Part shown: positions 1 to 9,156 of the stretch, one piece after another
Layout of the letters: the number at the start of each line of letters is the position of its first letter
Position numbering within the stretch: position 1 is the stretch's first letter
Assembly: GCA_025210695.1 (NCBI GenBank)
Contig: JAOARE010000041.1
Location: 1-42,843 of the forward strand
Direction: 5' to 3'
DNA length: 42,843 nucleotides
From: Rickettsiales bacterium
GTDB lineage: Bacteria > Pseudomonadota > Alphaproteobacteria > Rickettsiales > CANDYO01
Notes under the pieces: model-generated
Seen by the model: only the letters and a program-made list of their open reading frames with translations
What the model was told of the DNA's origin: nothing
Database searches by the model: none
Position numbers and translations under genes: made by a program

Positions 1-464
1 GCGGATAATCCACCAATTATAGCAAAATCTCCCACATGGACATGTCCTGCAAGAGCAACGCAATTTGCAAGGATAACGTCATTTCCCACTTGGCAGTCAT
101 GTGCTATATGGCTAGAAGCCATGAATAGACAATGATCTCCAATTTTTGTAATAAGTCCACCAGCATCTGTACCTGGATTAGCCGTTGTATATTCACGGAA
201 GATATTATTGTTACCTATAACTAATGTGACTTTTTCTTTAGGATATGCTTTTGCTTGTGGAAGAGAGCCAATAGATGAAAATGGAAAGAATTGATTGTCA
301 TTCCCTATAACAGTATTTCCATCTAAAACTACATGAGATTTTAAGATATTATTATTTCCTAAGGTTACTTCTGGATGAATAATACAATATGGACCAATAT
401 GGTTGTTATCACCAAGGGTGGCTCCATCCATAACAATAGCTGTCGGGTGAATTACATTTGCCAT
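1..464 (-). CDS. lpxA: UDP-N-acetylglucosamine acyltransferase, partial (3' end outside window)
   Basis: LpxA transfers a 3-hydroxyacyl chain from ACP to the 3-OH of UDP-GlcNAc, the first step of lipid A synthesis in the cytoplasm. The gene runs off the left edge; the first 154 residues are visible from an ATG at 462-464. They show hexapeptide (left-handed beta-helix) repeats throughout, for example LGDNNHIG and IGNNNIF. The conserved SSHIAHDC segment carries the expected catalytic His at residue 122 (E. coli His125) and is followed by [15 protein letters not shown]. One base separates this start from the fabZ stop, so it is translated as part of lpxD-fabZ-lpxA. The missing C-terminus should be the helical domain. 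Confidence 0.97.
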   Translation of the reverse strand, partial: MANVIHPTAIVMDGATLGDNNHIGPYCIIHPEVTLGNNNILKSHVVLDGNTVIGNDNQFFPFSSIGSLPQAKAYPKEKVTLVIGNNNIFREYTTANPGTDAGGLITKIGDHCLFMASSHIAHDCQVGNDVILANCVALAGHVHVGDFAIIGGLS

Positions 465-465
465 A

Positions 466-918
466 TTATTTCTCCGCAATCATCGCAGTAAATAAGCTTT
501 CTGCCACTAATTTACCATTTACTTTAGCTTCTCCGCTGAATTTCCATACTTTTCCACGACCGCGTTCTTTTTTAACATGAAGATGCAAGGCATCCCCTGG
601 AGAAACAATTTGACGAAACTTTGCATTGTCTATAGACATAAAATAGACAGTTTTGTCTTCACATGTTTCAATATTCATACTATTTAGAACATAAAGTGCA
701 GCAGCTTGTGCCAATGCCTCAATGATTAAAACCCCAGGCATAACAGGCGTATCTGGAAAATGACCAGTAAAATGTGGTTCATTAAAAGTTACATTCTTAA
801 GTGCCACCAAAGATTCTTCCTTTTCATCAACAGAAATTACTTTATCTACTAATAAAAAAGGGTAGCGATGTGGTAGCATTTTAATAATTCTTTCTATATT
901 CATAACAGGTTTATCCAT
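466..918 (-). CDS. fabZ: 3-hydroxyacyl-[acyl-carrier-protein] dehydratase FabZ
   Basis: FabZ dehydrates beta-hydroxyacyl-ACP in type II fatty acid synthesis and competes with LpxA/LpxD for the same acyl-ACPs. At 150 residues it has the normal hot-dog fold length. The signature [20 protein letters not shown] gives catalytic His53 and Glu67. The N-terminal [12 protein letters not shown] motif is typical of the family. The ATG at 916-918 overlaps the lpxD stop by one base (TAATG), which suggests translational coupling. An in-frame ATG at codon 6 is an alternative start. Confidence 0.97.
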   Translation of the reverse strand: MDKPVMNIERIIKMLPHRYPFLLVDKVISVDEKEESLVALKNVTFNEPHFTGHFPDTPVMPGVLIIEALAQAAALYVLNSMNIETCEDKTVYFMSIDNAKFRQIVSPGDALHLHVKKERGRGKVWKFSGEAKVNGKLVAESLFTAMIAEK

Positions 919-1958
919 TAGCTTTTATCCTTATTAGCTAGTTTTTTTAGGCAGAAAGTTTGTTTATGCCATTGTCTAATAGGCACAGCGGGAGAACCTC
1001 CCATAATTTGTTTGTCTTCTATATTTTGAGCAATTCCTGACTGTGCAGCCACTTGCACTTGATTACCAATTTTTAAATGTCCTGCAACTCCTACTTGTCC
1101 TCCAAGTATAACGAAGTCACCAAGTTTGGTACTGCCGGCGATTCCAACCTGAGCTACAATTACGCAGGCTTTACCAAGTTGTACATTATGTCCTAATTGA
1201 ACTAAATTATCAATTTGGCACATATCTCCAATTATAGTGTCTTGAGCAGACCCTCTGTCGATAGTAGTATTGGCCCCAATCTCTACAAAATCACCAATTT
1301 TAACTATTCCAAGTTGTGGAACTTTTAAATGGCCTGTATGATCAGAAGCGAAGCCAAATCCATCTTGTCCAATTCTCGTTCCTGGATGAATTATTACGTT
1401 ATTGCCAATAACAGAATGTGAAATAGTAACATTACTTGCAATTTTTGTGTTATTTCCTATAACTACATTACGCTTTATAACGCTATTATGATCAATTGAA
1501 CTATTGTTACCAATAACAACTCCATCTTCAATTACCACAAAGTTTCCTATGCTACAGTTATCTCCTAGCTGTGCTTTTTTCGAAATTACTGCAGTATCAG
1601 AAATTTTGCCTTTTATTTCTTTTTCTGCATAAAATTCATTTGCCACAATAGCATATGCTTTGTATGGATTGCTATGTTTTAAGGTAACCATAGATGAGGG
1701 GGCATGATTTACAAATTTTTCATAAACAAAACAGAAGCCAGCTTTAGATTCTTTAAATGAAGAAAGATATTTACTGTTAGTTAGAAAGCTTAATTGCTTG
1801 TGGTTTGCTGATTCAAGAGGTGCAACATCTTCAATTATTGTATCCTGATCAGTTTCAATTTGAAGAGAAGCTCCTGTTAGCTCAATAATTTTTCTTAAAG
1901 ATATTGATCCATTATTATGAAAGAAACGTGAATCTGCCATATTGCTCTTATTTATCAA
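918..1958 (-). CDS. lpxD: UDP-3-O-(3-hydroxyacyl)glucosamine N-acyltransferase
   Basis: LpxD adds the second 3-hydroxyacyl chain to the 2-amino group of UDP-3-O-acylglucosamine, the third step of lipid A synthesis. The 346-residue protein has an N-terminal uridine-binding domain (about 15-110) and then many hexapeptide repeats forming a left-handed beta-helix (about 115-310). The expected catalytic His257 lies in LVQLGHNVQLG. The C-terminal GGSPAVPIRQW segment is typical. An ATG at codon 7 is an alternative start. bamA and skp, which often precede lpxD in proteobacteria, are absent; the upstream neighbour is an unrelated divergent gene. Confidence 0.97.
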   Translation of the reverse strand: MINKSNMADSRFFHNNGSISLRKIIELTGASLQIETDQDTIIEDVAPLESANHKQLSFLTNSKYLSSFKESKAGFCFVYEKFVNHAPSSMVTLKHSNPYKAYAIVANEFYAEKEIKGKISDTAVISKKAQLGDNCSIGNFVVIEDGVVIGNNSSIDHNSVIKRNVVIGNNTKIASNVTISHSVIGNNVIIHPGTRIGQDGFGFASDHTGHLKVPQLGIVKIGDFVEIGANTTIDRGSAQDTIIGDMCQIDNLVQLGHNVQLGKACVIVAQVGIAGSTKLGDFVILGGQVGVAGHLKIGNQVQVAAQSGIAQNIEDKQIMGGSPAVPIRQWHKQTFCLKKLANKDKS

Positions 1959-2144
1959 TGTTGCTATATCATTGTCATGTTATTAAGGTTTGAATAGAGT
2001 GTCAAGATAATTACTGTGAATTCAAATCTCTTAAATAATATAAAAATTAGAGCTATATTATGGTGTTAAATAAAAATATCTTTTTAAACTGATTTATTAT
2101 TGTAGACTAATAATTGAGCTACTTTATGTAAAGAGTTGAAATTT

Positions 2145-3461
2145 ATGATAAAAAGGGCAGATGATCGTTTAGAGGATTTTATAGCTCGGCATCTAGAAAA
2201 TATAAGAATGAATCTGAATAATCCAGCAGAGGAGCTTGGAATTTTAAAGAAGGTTACAAGCCAGGAAGAACTTTCTTTTCCTGAAGTGGTATCAATAGCA
2301 AATGCTGGGCAAGAGGCGTTGCTTCTTCGTTATGCCTCGAGCCCTACAGGAGTTGCTGAGTTACATGAATATTACCCTAAATCAGTTATAAATGCAGTGC
2401 AAGAAAGAGTTAAAATTTTAGAGGGAGAGGGGGTGTTTCCAGCCCCTGTAGAAGAGGTTACTTCTAAGAATATGGAAGGATTCCTTAATAGCACCTCCAA
2501 TTATTTATATGGTTGCGTATCCAGTGCTTTTGATACATTATCTGATGTTACTGAAGGAGTATTAAAAGCAAGAAAAAATCCAGGAAAAGCAACAATGTTT
2601 GAAACATTTTGTAATGTTGTGATTGATCAATCATTTAAAGGAATTGTTGGAGGAGAGGGATTTTCCTCTATTGGATCTAGGTTGGGTTATGGAGCTGCTA
2701 CTGTATATGGTGGAGCTGGAGTAAACGCCACAACTGGAACTCGTCCTAAAGATACTGCCCTTCCAATGAAAGAGGCTATTAAAACTTTTGCTAAATCTCA
2801 TGACGAAGATATTTTGCTTACTTTGGCTAAGTCAAGTGGAGCTGCTATGAGTGCAGCCGTAGCAAATAAAGCTCTTGACTTTAAGAGTGACATACCAGAT
2901 ATAGTGGCTCATGGTGTTGTAGGTGCTTTAGGGAGCGGTTCATTGTCTGGAGGAGTCTATTCAGCTTCAAGGAGGGCAGCATATAAAAATTTATGGAAAA
3001 TGACAGGTGGTAAAGCTCTTCTTAATAGAATGGAATTCACTAAGGCGGCAGATTATTATTTATTATCAAAAAAGCTTTCAGGTGAGGCTATGAGGTATAT
3101 TTCCCATGCAGCCGGAGAAATTAGTGATACTCTGATTGAAGAATATACAGGAATTCCTGGTCCTTCAGTAAAATTAGCTGTAGGAGCAGCAAGTCTAGCA
3201 ATTTTAATGACCATAAATAGTTATCTTCACCAAGATAAGGTTAAATCTCATAATCCTGAAGTGGTTTCTGTAGTAGAGGAAGAATTAGCTAGTAATATTA
3301 AAGAAATGCAAAAAGAACAACAGGAGGAAAAATTAAGAGCAGCACAATCATCTGCAAAGCTAGTAGTTAAAGAAGCTTTAGAGACCCCTCCTGTTGAGAA
3401 GAATTTTCATCAGAAAACCAAGAAATATCATGATAAATCTTCAAAGGCTAGATCCTTATAG
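2145..3461 (+). CDS. hypothetical protein with Gly/Ala-rich core and C-terminal membrane segment
   Basis: I do not recognise this family. The protein has about 438 residues: a helical charged N-terminus, a Gly/Ala/Ser-rich middle (for example SRLGYGAATVYGGAGVNATT and GVVGALGSGSLSGGVYSAS), one clear hydrophobic segment (LAVGAASLAILMTINSYL, about residues 345-365), and a Lys/Glu/Gln-rich tail likely to form a coiled coil. I chose the ATG at 2145 because AAAGAG lies nine bases before it; a TTG at 2136 would add three residues but abuts that Shine-Dalgarno. The layout resembles the protein at 20431-21348. A membrane-associated, lineage-specific protein is the most that can be said. Confidence 0.8.
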   Translation: MIKRADDRLEDFIARHLENIRMNLNNPAEELGILKKVTSQEELSFPEVVSIANAGQEALLLRYASSPTGVAELHEYYPKSVINAVQERVKILEGEGVFPAPVEEVTSKNMEGFLNSTSNYLYGCVSSAFDTLSDVTEGVLKARKNPGKATMFETFCNVVIDQSFKGIVGGEGFSSIGSRLGYGAATVYGGAGVNATTGTRPKDTALPMKEAIKTFAKSHDEDILLTLAKSSGAAMSAAVANKALDFKSDIPDIVAHGVVGALGSGSLSGGVYSASRRAAYKNLWKMTGGKALLNRMEFTKAADYYLLSKKLSGEAMRYISHAAGEISDTLIEEYTGIPGPSVKLAVGAASLAILMTINSYLHQDKVKSHNPEVVSVVEEELASNIKEMQKEQQEEKLRAAQSSAKLVVKEALETPPVEKNFHQKTKKYHDKSSKARSL

Positions 3462-3465
3462 TTGT

Positions 3466-5286
3466 TTATTGTTTTTCTTGCCTTGATAGTTTCTTTCTTT
3501 CATTTGGATCAAGATATTTCTTTCTAATTCTAATATTTTTGGGAGTTATTTCTACCAATTCGTCAGACTCAATGTAAGCAATAGCTTGTTCTAAGCTCAT
3601 CTCTTTAGGAGGAGTTAGTTTTATTGCTTCATCTTTAGATGTGGTTCGAATATTGGATAATTGTTTTCCTTTGATAGGGTTAACTTCTAAATCATTATCT
3701 CGGCTATGTTGGCCAATAATCATTCCCACATATACTTTTTCTTGAGGATGAACAAATAATACTCCTCTTTCTTCAAGATTCCATAGAGAATAAGATGTTG
3801 TAATACCTTTTTCCATGGATATTAGAACGCCATTTCTTCTTCCTTCTAACTTTCCTTTATGAGGACCGTATCCATGGAACAATCTATTCATAATACCAGT
3901 ACCTTTGGTGTCAGTTAAGAATTCTCCTTGGTAGCCAATTAAACCACGTGAAGGAATATGGAAAGTTAATCTAATCTTTCCACCACCCGAAGGGCGCATG
4001 TCTTGCAATTCGCCTTTACGTATGGTTAGTTTCTCTACTACAATACCGCTGAATTCTTCATCGACATCAATTAGGGCTTCTTCAATAGGCTCTAACAGAT
4101 TTCCATTCTCATCTTTTTGGAATAATACTTGAGGTCTAGATACAGAAACTTCAAAACCTTCACGACGCATGGTTTCTAAAAGAACTCCTAATTGTAACTC
4201 TCCTCTTCCACCAACTTCAAATGCATCTTTAGTTTCTGTCTCTGTCACTTTAATCGCCACATTAACTTCTGCTTCTTTAAATAATCTATCACCAATTACC
4301 CTAGAAGTAACTTTAGTTCCTTCAGTTCCAGCAAAAGGAGAGTTATTTACAGTTAGAGTAACCGACATTGTTGGAGGATCAATAGGGGTTGAAGGAATTG
4401 AATCTACAACATCTGTAGAGCAAATAGTATCGGCTACTGATCCTTTAATAAGTCCAGCAATAGATACAATATCCCCAGCTTCAGCTTGATCAACCGCAAC
4501 TTTCTCAACACCTCGGAATACAAATACTTTTGTTAATCTACCTAACTCAATTTGTTCACCGTTGATATTAAGAGCTTTTACTGGCATGTTAGTTTTTGCA
4601 ATTCCACTATAGATTTTACCAGTTAGCATTCTACCTAAATAAGGATCGTAATCTAAAATAGTTGCAAGCATAGAAAATGGAGCTTCTTTCTCCACTTTAG
4701 GGGCAGGGACATATTCTTTTATTATGTTGAATAAAGGTTCTAAATTTTCTCCTACTTCATCTTGCTCAAGGCTAACCCATCCAGCTCTTCCTGATCCATA
4801 TAAAACAGGGAAGCTTAATTGCTCATTATTTGCATCTAGTGCAACGAATAGATCAAAAATTTCATCTAATACTTCATTAACTCTAGCATCTGAACGATCA
4901 ACTTTATTAATTACAACTATAGGGTTTAATCCTAGGCTTAGAGCTTTGGTTAAAACAAATTTTGTTTGTGGCATAGGACCTTCGGCAGCATCCACTAGCA
5001 GAAGAACTCCATCCACCATGGATAATACTCGTTCAACTTCTCCACCAAAATCAGCATGGCCTGGGGTATCAACAATGTTAAGGCGTACGTCTTCAAGTTC
5101 AATTGATGTGCATTTAGCTAGAATTGTAATCCCGCGTTCTTTTTCAAGATCATTAGAATCCATAGCTCTTTCTGAGCGTTTTTGATTATCACGAAATATA
5201 CCTGACTGATTAAACATTGAGTCAATCATAGTTGTTTTACCGTGATCAACATGGGCAATAATTGCTAAATTTCTAATATTATGCAT
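3466..5286 (-). CDS. typA: translational GTPase TypA/BipA
   Basis: TypA (BipA) is a ribosome-binding GTPase related to EF-G, involved in 50S subunit assembly and stress or cold adaptation. At 606 residues it is full length. The G1 motif AHVDHGKTT is at residues 11-19, followed by the switch I region with RGITI, G3 DTPGHADF and G4 NKVDRSDA. The EF-G-like domains III and V and the TypA-specific C-terminal domain follow. The gene is convergent with the unknown gene ending at 3461, four bases away. Confidence 0.98.
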   Translation of the reverse strand: MHNIRNLAIIAHVDHGKTTMIDSMFNQSGIFRDNQKRSERAMDSNDLEKERGITILAKCTSIELEDVRLNIVDTPGHADFGGEVERVLSMVDGVLLLVDAAEGPMPQTKFVLTKALSLGLNPIVVINKVDRSDARVNEVLDEIFDLFVALDANNEQLSFPVLYGSGRAGWVSLEQDEVGENLEPLFNIIKEYVPAPKVEKEAPFSMLATILDYDPYLGRMLTGKIYSGIAKTNMPVKALNINGEQIELGRLTKVFVFRGVEKVAVDQAEAGDIVSIAGLIKGSVADTICSTDVVDSIPSTPIDPPTMSVTLTVNNSPFAGTEGTKVTSRVIGDRLFKEAEVNVAIKVTETETKDAFEVGGRGELQLGVLLETMRREGFEVSVSRPQVLFQKDENGNLLEPIEEALIDVDEEFSGIVVEKLTIRKGELQDMRPSGGGKIRLTFHIPSRGLIGYQGEFLTDTKGTGIMNRLFHGYGPHKGKLEGRRNGVLISMEKGITTSYSLWNLEERGVLFVHPQEKVYVGMIIGQHSRDNDLEVNPIKGKQLSNIRTTSKDEAIKLTPPKEMSLEQAIAYIESDELVEITPKNIRIRKKYLDPNERKKLSRQEKQ

Positions 5287-5364
5287 TCTAATTCACTATT
5301 TATTATTTAAGGATTTTTAAGACGTTTCTTTATAGCATAGATTATCCAATCTGGCTAGTGTAAA

Positions 5365-7884
5365 CTAATATTGCTCATAATATTCGTTAACAGCTAAGCT
5401 ATTATCTACAATTATTATATTACTTTCAAATCCATTGTTAAGTTGCCAGCAATGTCCTTCACCTAGTTTAGTTGTGTCTATAGTAAAATTTTGTTCAAAA
5501 TGATTGATGGTGATTATTCCAGTCTGTTTTTGTAAGGTAATGATATTATCATAACCATAAAACTCAACTATATCATCTCCTTCATTTAGATTGATAGTAA
5601 GTTTTTGATTATCTGAGATGGTAATTTTATCATCATGATCGGTAGTAATAATTCCTTTAAGCTTGATGTCTTTATCTAGCTTTACTTCAACTTGATCTAT
5701 AATTGCTATATTATTATCTAAATCTATATCAATTCCAGAGCTTAAAGCTGCTCCATTTATAATATCAATATTTTGATCCACAGAGATATTTTTTCTATCT
5801 TGTTGTGTATCTTCTATGGATGATTTAAATTCATCAGTATAAATCATTTGTTTTAATGTATTGTCTGATTTAGCATGAATTTTAATGTCTAGAGCGTTAA
5901 TGTATACGGCCTCTGTTGTTTGTGGTGGTTGTGGGTTATTAGCAATGGCTGGGCTATTTCTAACTTCCACAGTAAATGTCCATGTCCCCTTCATTTCTTC
6001 TCCACGGAAGTTAGTACTGCCAAAGTTCCAATCTATTCCTGTTGGTAATGAATGAATTTTGAGCTTATCTAATATTTCAAAGCTGGATAACTTTTTATTT
6101 TCTACAGGATTATGTAAAAAATTATACATCAACTTACTTGTGGTATTTTGTGGAGATGTTAGATATAGGTTAATATCCTGAATATTCCCTCTAATACCCA
6201 TATTAACGCTTTGTTCAATATGCTCAACTATTCCGTTTTGTGGTACATCAATTTTAAATGAATCTATAGAAGTAACTATTTGACGAGTTAATTGATAATA
6301 ATTTTGTGTGGTTTTAAGGTTTTGTATTGTTTGTTGCAAGGGCCAAGACTCTGCAAGTTTCACAGCTGCTTGAGCATCAACTTTACCAAAACCGTATTGA
6401 TGACTAAAATGCTGTCCTCCACCATTCCAATTATCAGCTTTATTATATTGCCAAGACCATTGTGGTAGAAGCCCGTTTGTTTCTATCTTAGCAGAAGAGG
6501 CTAATATTTCTTGAACATCTCTATAGCCTAAGTTTGGATTAGCTTCTAACATTAATGCTATAATTCCACTCACTATAGGGGCTGCAAAAGAGGTTCCCTG
6601 GATGTTAACGCTATTGGAATCTTGGGAGTTAAAATTATTAGATATCTCAAAGTTATCATTTGATAATAAACAAATATTTGAAGCTGGAGCTGAAACTAAA
6701 ATATTAGCTCCGTGAGATGCAAAATATGGTATATGTTTTTCCATAAATAATTGATCGAGTGGTTTATTTATTCCCCCCACTATGATAATATGCGGCCCAG
6801 ACATAAATCCATCATAATTCGAGTCAAGGCCAATTCCTCCAGAATTGCCGCTGGCAAAGGTTATTATGCTTCCAAGATTGTCTCTTCCTAGGCTTGCCGC
6901 TTTTTTAAAGTCTTGTCTATGTAGTTCGATTCGTTCTTTAGATGGATTAAAAGGAATATCTGATCCCCAGCTATTATTGATCACATCGTAATCTAAAAAG
7001 AAGCTTAAATCATTATGGTTAGGGTGACCTGATCTTAGTGCTTGATAACTTCCTATTTTTGCATTATGTGCAATTCCAACATAAAATTTATCATTTCTTT
7101 CGGAGGCAATAATACTTGCAACTTGCAGAGCATGTTGTTGAAGGCCTATTATGTGGCTGTTATAAACAGAGAAATCATCTCTATGTATAACATTATTGTC
7201 TATGTCTATGTGATTAGGAAAGAAGCCGCTGTCATAAACCGCCACTTTTATCCCTTTTCCAGTATATTTATCCCAAACTGGAAGAACATTTACATCTTCT
7301 AAATACCATAATTGCTGAATAAATTTTTCATCTTTTGGTAGGTCTGGGGTTCTTAAAAGAACGGGATTTTTTTCTGTGGATGATTGTCCAAATTCATTTT
7401 CAAACAAATATCTAAATGACATTATTCCTTTATAATTATCATCGGTTTTAAAAGTGATTTGTCCATCTTTTACTGTTGCAGTTCCACCCTTTGAATCATA
7501 GACGTTAGTAATTTCAAACTTATTAGTGTTTAAATCTATTTGATGCTTTAGGATGTCTTGTTCATTAATATAATATGTTCCATTTTTTTGCTCCACATCA
7601 ATAGTAACCGCCACTGGTATTGGTTCTTCTCTGGTTACTGGGACCATATTTAAATCTTTGTAGTAATATAAGAATTTAGCGTTTTTGTGATGAGTAGTTT
7701 TATTTGTTGCTAAGTCAGTTACTTGAATAAGATCAATATTTCCTACTATGTTGTCTTCAACTATGATATTACCACTAGTTTTGCTAACTTGAAATTCTGA
7801 GTATTCTCCACGAATATGGATGATTTCCTCATCATCAGAAGAAAATACTCTGGTGTTAATAGGTTTCTTTCTTTTTAATATCAT
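5365..7884 (-). CDS. subtilisin/kexin-like S8 serine protease with cadherin-like and P domains
   Basis: The 839-residue protein has no obvious N-terminal signal peptide. Residues about 95-180 look like a cadherin/VCBS-type beta domain (YKGIMSFRYLFENEFG). The S8 catalytic domain spans about 195-515. The catalytic triad is readable as Asp218 in VAVYDSGF, His251 in QHALQVASIIA and Ser432 in GTSFAAPIVSG, with oxyanion Asn347 in FASGNSGG. The His block departs from the usual HGTxVA form. Residues about 540-680 resemble the proprotein-convertase P domain (MKGTWTFTVEVRN). The C-terminus is rich in Asp/Asn/Ile with EGDDIVEF- and DNIITL-like stretches reminiscent of degenerate RTX repeats. I infer secretion, perhaps by a type I system, as a surface or secreted protease; this is not shown by the sequence. 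Confidence 0.9.
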   Translation of the reverse strand: MILKRKKPINTRVFSSDDEEIIHIRGEYSEFQVSKTSGNIIVEDNIVGNIDLIQVTDLATNKTTHHKNAKFLYYYKDLNMVPVTREEPIPVAVTIDVEQKNGTYYINEQDILKHQIDLNTNKFEITNVYDSKGGTATVKDGQITFKTDDNYKGIMSFRYLFENEFGQSSTEKNPVLLRTPDLPKDEKFIQQLWYLEDVNVLPVWDKYTGKGIKVAVYDSGFFPNHIDIDNNVIHRDDFSVYNSHIIGLQQHALQVASIIASERNDKFYVGIAHNAKIGSYQALRSGHPNHNDLSFFLDYDVINNSWGSDIPFNPSKERIELHRQDFKKAASLGRDNLGSIITFASGNSGGIGLDSNYDGFMSGPHIIIVGGINKPLDQLFMEKHIPYFASHGANILVSAPASNICLLSNDNFEISNNFNSQDSNSVNIQGTSFAAPIVSGIIALMLEANPNLGYRDVQEILASSAKIETNGLLPQWSWQYNKADNWNGGGQHFSHQYGFGKVDAQAAVKLAESWPLQQTIQNLKTTQNYYQLTRQIVTSIDSFKIDVPQNGIVEHIEQSVNMGIRGNIQDINLYLTSPQNTTSKLMYNFLHNPVENKKLSSFEILDKLKIHSLPTGIDWNFGSTNFRGEEMKGTWTFTVEVRNSPAIANNPQPPQTTEAVYINALDIKIHAKSDNTLKQMIYTDEFKSSIEDTQQDRKNISVDQNIDIINGAALSSGIDIDLDNNIAIIDQVEVKLDKDIKLKGIITTDHDDKITISDNQKLTINLNEGDDIVEFYGYDNIITLQKQTGIITINHFEQNFTIDTTKLGEGHCWQLNNGFESNIIIVDNSLAVNEYYEQY

Positions 7885-8012
7885 AATACTTTACTCATTT
7901 AAATTAATAATCGCTAAAGGTAAACACAAGTTAACTAGATGTCAATAAAGTTATAATTGAATTATATGGGGTTGTATGCTAACTATTCATACATAATATA
8001 TGGAGATTAAAT

Positions 8013-8546
8013 ATGCATAGAAATAATTTACTTGAGTTACTAGAAAAATATATTCCTTCTTCAGAAGAAGAGAGTAAAGCAAAAGAAGATATTATTATAT
8101 TTGTTAATGAGAATCATAATTGTTTTGAGAGAGAGTTAGAAAAAGGGCATATAACTGGGTCAAGTTGGTTGCTTAATAAAGAAGGTGATAAAGCGCTGTT
8201 AATGCATCATAGGAAGCTTAATAGATGGTTTCAGCCTGGTGGGCATGCAGATGGAGATTCAGATATTCTGGCTGTTGCTATAAAAGAGGCGCAAGAAGAG
8301 TCAGGAATTAATGCAATTGAAGCAGTAGATGGTAATATTTTTGATATAGATATCCATCTAATTCCAGAAAACAAAAAAGAGAATGCTCATTATCACTATG
8401 ATATAAGGTTTTTACTCCAGGTAAAAAGTGATGAAGAGTTATCTAATAATGGAGAAGCTAAAGAGTTGAGGTGGGTTAATAGAAGTGATGTTATCTCTCT
8501 AACCAAGGAAGAGTCAGTGGTTAGGATGGTTCGTAAATGGATGTAA
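8013..8546 (+). CDS. Nudix hydrolase family protein
   Basis: Nudix enzymes hydrolyse nucleoside diphosphates linked to another moiety, using a Mg-binding Nudix box. Here the box reads GGHADGDSDILAVAIKEAQE followed by ESGI. The metal-binding EAQEE part is intact, but the usual Arg before the first Glu is Lys and the early Glu position is Ser. The QPGGHADGD form matches a common bacterial subfamily. The 177-residue protein has a helical N-terminal extension before the fold. GGAG seven bases upstream supports the ATG start. The substrate cannot be predicted. Confidence 0.9.
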   Translation: MHRNNLLELLEKYIPSSEEESKAKEDIIIFVNENHNCFERELEKGHITGSSWLLNKEGDKALLMHHRKLNRWFQPGGHADGDSDILAVAIKEAQEESGINAIEAVDGNIFDIDIHLIPENKKENAHYHYDIRFLLQVKSDEELSNNGEAKELRWVNRSDVISLTKEESVVRMVRKWM

Positions 8547-8684
8547 ATGTATCCTTGAGTTGAAAAGATTAAAATTTATACATATAGTTGTTAAAAATGA
8601 CTTGCGCATATAGTTAATTTATGTTAAGTTGTTGTAATCGCAAGTAACATAACAAGTGAATAATAATAATTATAAGGTAAGAAA

Positions 8685-9107
8685 ATGGCTAGAAAAGTTG
8701 AACATATTGAACAAATTGATCGTTATATTGGTGCAAAAATTCAAGAATTAAGATTAGCACATGGGATGTCTCGTCAAGATTTAGGTGAAAAAATTGAAGT
8801 TACTCACCAACAGTTGCAAAAATATGAAATTGGTACAAACAGAGTTTCTGCAGGAAGACTTGCATTAATTGCTAAATATTTAAATACATCTGTTGCTAGT
8901 TTTTATGAAGGATTGGACTCAACATTAAATGTTGTAGATTCTGATATTAATCCGAATCCAAGTCAAAGAATGTGTATAGAAGTTTCACGTAACTTCATGA
9001 AAATTAAAAATCCAGAACATAAAGATGCTATTAACTCTTTAGTCAGAATTTTAGCAAAAAGTGGGCAAGATTTATCTGAAGAAGCTTTAGCAGAAGCTTT
9101 AGCTTAA
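8685..9107 (+). CDS. XRE-family helix-turn-helix transcriptional regulator
   Basis: This 140-residue DNA-binding protein has a Cro/CI-type HTH in residues about 12-70: the helices LGEKIEVTHQQLQKYEIGTN and RLALIAKYLNTSVASFYEG match the alphaproteobacterial XRE family whose relatives regulate development in Rickettsiales. The C-terminal half is helical and may dimerise. AAGGTAAG just before the ATG is a strong ribosome binding site. The 138-base upstream gap suggests its own promoter. The targets are unknown. Confidence 0.93.
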   Translation: MARKVEHIEQIDRYIGAKIQELRLAHGMSRQDLGEKIEVTHQQLQKYEIGTNRVSAGRLALIAKYLNTSVASFYEGLDSTLNVVDSDINPNPSQRMCIEVSRNFMKIKNPEHKDAINSLVRILAKSGQDLSEEALAEALA

Positions 9108-9123
9108 GTTTAGTTCTTTTTCT

Positions 9124-9156
9124 AAGCTAGTTAATTACTTAAGAATTGACTAGCTT
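9124..9156. terminator. inverted repeat between convergent gene ends
   Basis: Perfect 8-base arms AAGCTAGT (9124-9131) and ACTAGCTT (9149-9156) flank a 17-base loop that contains the gmk stop codon. The position between two convergent genes suits a shared transcription end. There is no clear T-run on either strand, so intrinsic termination is uncertain. Confidence 0.3.

Noticed and set aside
4169..5185. Plus-strand open frames antisense to typA (106 and 153 codons)
   Set aside because: They mirror typA codon structure, have biased Ser/Thr/Pro composition and no ribosome binding sites; typA on the other strand is unambiguous.
5365..5700. RTX (GGxGxDxxx) repeats at the C-terminus of the subtilase
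   Set aside because: The end is Asp/Asn-rich, but no true nonapeptide array is present; only degenerate similarity.
8614..8627. CtrA-type box (TTAA-N-TTAA) upstream of the XRE gene
   Set aside because: The spacing is six rather than seven bases, and such TTAA pairs are expected by chance in AT-rich DNA.
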